Positions 29,441-30,134 of a stretch of 30,134 nt of DNA are shown in pieces. The position numbers and the translations under genes were made by a program. The stretch comes from Chara braunii (Eukaryota; Streptophyta; Charophyceae; Charales; Characeae). Below the pieces are notes generated by a model that searched no databases, was not told where the DNA came from, and saw nothing but the letters and a program-made list of their open reading frames with translations. The DNA lies in assembly GCA_003427395.1 (NCBI GenBank), contig BFEA01000299.1, positions 679,712 to 709,845 of the forward strand, given 5' to 3'. Numbering within the stretch: position 1 is the stretch's first letter; each line of letters begins with the position of its first letter.

Positions 29441-29815
29441 AAGGGGTTGGCAGGGTGAAAGGCAACGGAGGGGGGAGGGAGAAAGGCGGTGGAGAGAGTT
29501 ATAGAAGGGGTTCTAGAGGGGTTTGTAAAGAGGCGATGGAGGGAGGAGGGAGAAAAGCAATGGAGGGAGGATGCGATGGTGGAGGCAGGTGGTGGTTGAG
29601 GGAGGAGGGGATGGTGGAGGAAGGTGATGGAGGTAGGAGGCAATGGTGGAGCAATGTGATGGAGGGAGGAGGGAGAGAGGCAATGGAGGGAGGAGGGACG
29701 TGATAGAGAAAGAGAGAGGCGATGGTGCAGAGAGGTGATGGAGGGAGGAGGGAGGAGGGAGGCAATGTACGAAGAGGGAGGTGGGGGGCAATGGTGGAGG
29801 GATCGCGGCTCCTCC
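29441..29815 (+). repeat. Purine-rich degenerate minisatellite
   Basis: Imperfect units of about 18-24 bp built from GGCGATGGAGGGAGGAGGGA with variants (GGTGATGGAGG, GGCAATGGTGGAGG). It is almost wholly purine on the plus strand, so it is triplex-prone. A CT-rich run follows at 29819-29850. Confidence 0.85.
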
Positions 29816-29917
29816 CCCCCCTCTCTCTCTCTCTCTGTCTCTCTCTCTCGTTTGTTGTTGGGTCCTGTTGTTTTGTTCGGTTGCCTTCATAGACTTGAAG
29901 GCTTCTTTTTGGTCTGT

Positions 29918-30134
29918 CAACGGTCGCGGATATGGCGGCTTGCTGAGCGTGGCACTCAGTAGTAGAAGAACAAGAACAAGAACAAGAACAAGAACAAGAA
30001 CAAGATGATGATGATGAGGAGGAGGAGGGCAACGGTCGCGGATATGGTGGCTTGCTGAGCATGGCACTCAGTAGTAGAAGAAGAACAACAAGAACAAGAA
30101 CAAGAACAAGATGATGATGATGAGGAGGAGGAGG
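29918..30134 (+). repeat. 112-bp tandem unit, two copies, truncated by window end
   Basis: Unit 1 is 29918-30029 and unit 2 starts at 30030. Each begins CAACGGTCGCGGATATGG, passes CTTGCTGAGC and CACTCAGTAGTAGAAG, then nested (AAGAAC)n, (GAT)n and (GAG)n runs. Units differ in AAGAAC count and a few bases, so the array may be longer beyond the window. Confidence 0.9.

Noticed and set aside
29005-30067. Pro/Ser-rich minus-strand frames up to 212 codons near the right edge
   Set aside because: They arise from purine-rich minisatellite and microsatellite DNA that lacks stops by composition.

Overview
The window looks like a repeat-dominated stretch of a streptophyte (green-lineage) nuclear genome. 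No complete host protein gene could be supported. Clues to the lineage: a U6 snRNA-derived sequence with the plant-type 3' half, two Ty3/gypsy chromovirus elements primed from an initiator-Met tRNA, and an L1-like LINE with a zf-RVT tail. The mix of families reminds me of charophyte algae such as Chara, but that is an impression, not a test.

Layout. 1-2970: CT microsatellites, degenerate C-rich and G-rich minisatellites, dispersed low-complexity repeats and a diverged LTR-like fragment. 2975-11402: a complete Ty3/gypsy chromovirus (element 1, plus strand) with both LTRs, PBS, gag, protease, RT, RNase H, integrase and chromodomain. It is flanked by the 4-bp duplication AAGC and broken by many stops and frameshifts; only the integrase/chromodomain frame is open. 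Its leader carries a striking array of TGACGTGGC motifs. 11683-13067: a probable solo LTR flanked by ATCC. 13137-13689: a weak candidate for two small spliced exons. 13739-13851: a near-perfect 46-bp inverted repeat.

14335-27674: a second chromovirus (element 2, minus strand), about 13.3 kb, flanked by CTGG. It is enlarged by a 5'-truncated L1-like LINE (about 19080-23680, minus strand, poly(A) at 19080-19108) inserted in gag just before the zinc knuckle. The LINE is itself interrupted by a 40-bp A-tailed insertion with a perfect 15-bp target duplication (20059-20128), giving three layers of nesting. Element 2 has lost its reverse transcriptase active site: both catalytic Asp positions checked are Asn.

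27679-30134: A/T-rich tracts, a U6 snRNA fused to a GC-rich body and a poly(A) tail (a chimeric retropseudogene, minus strand), a tRNA-derived SINE, a G-rich and purine-rich minisatellite, and two copies of a 112-bp tandem unit that run off the window end.

How the parts relate: the LTR elements, LINE, SINE and U6 chimera are separate selfish elements. The LINE machinery (target-primed reverse transcription) is the likely source of the A-tailed insertions, by inference. None of the LTR or LINE elements can be autonomous as sequenced.
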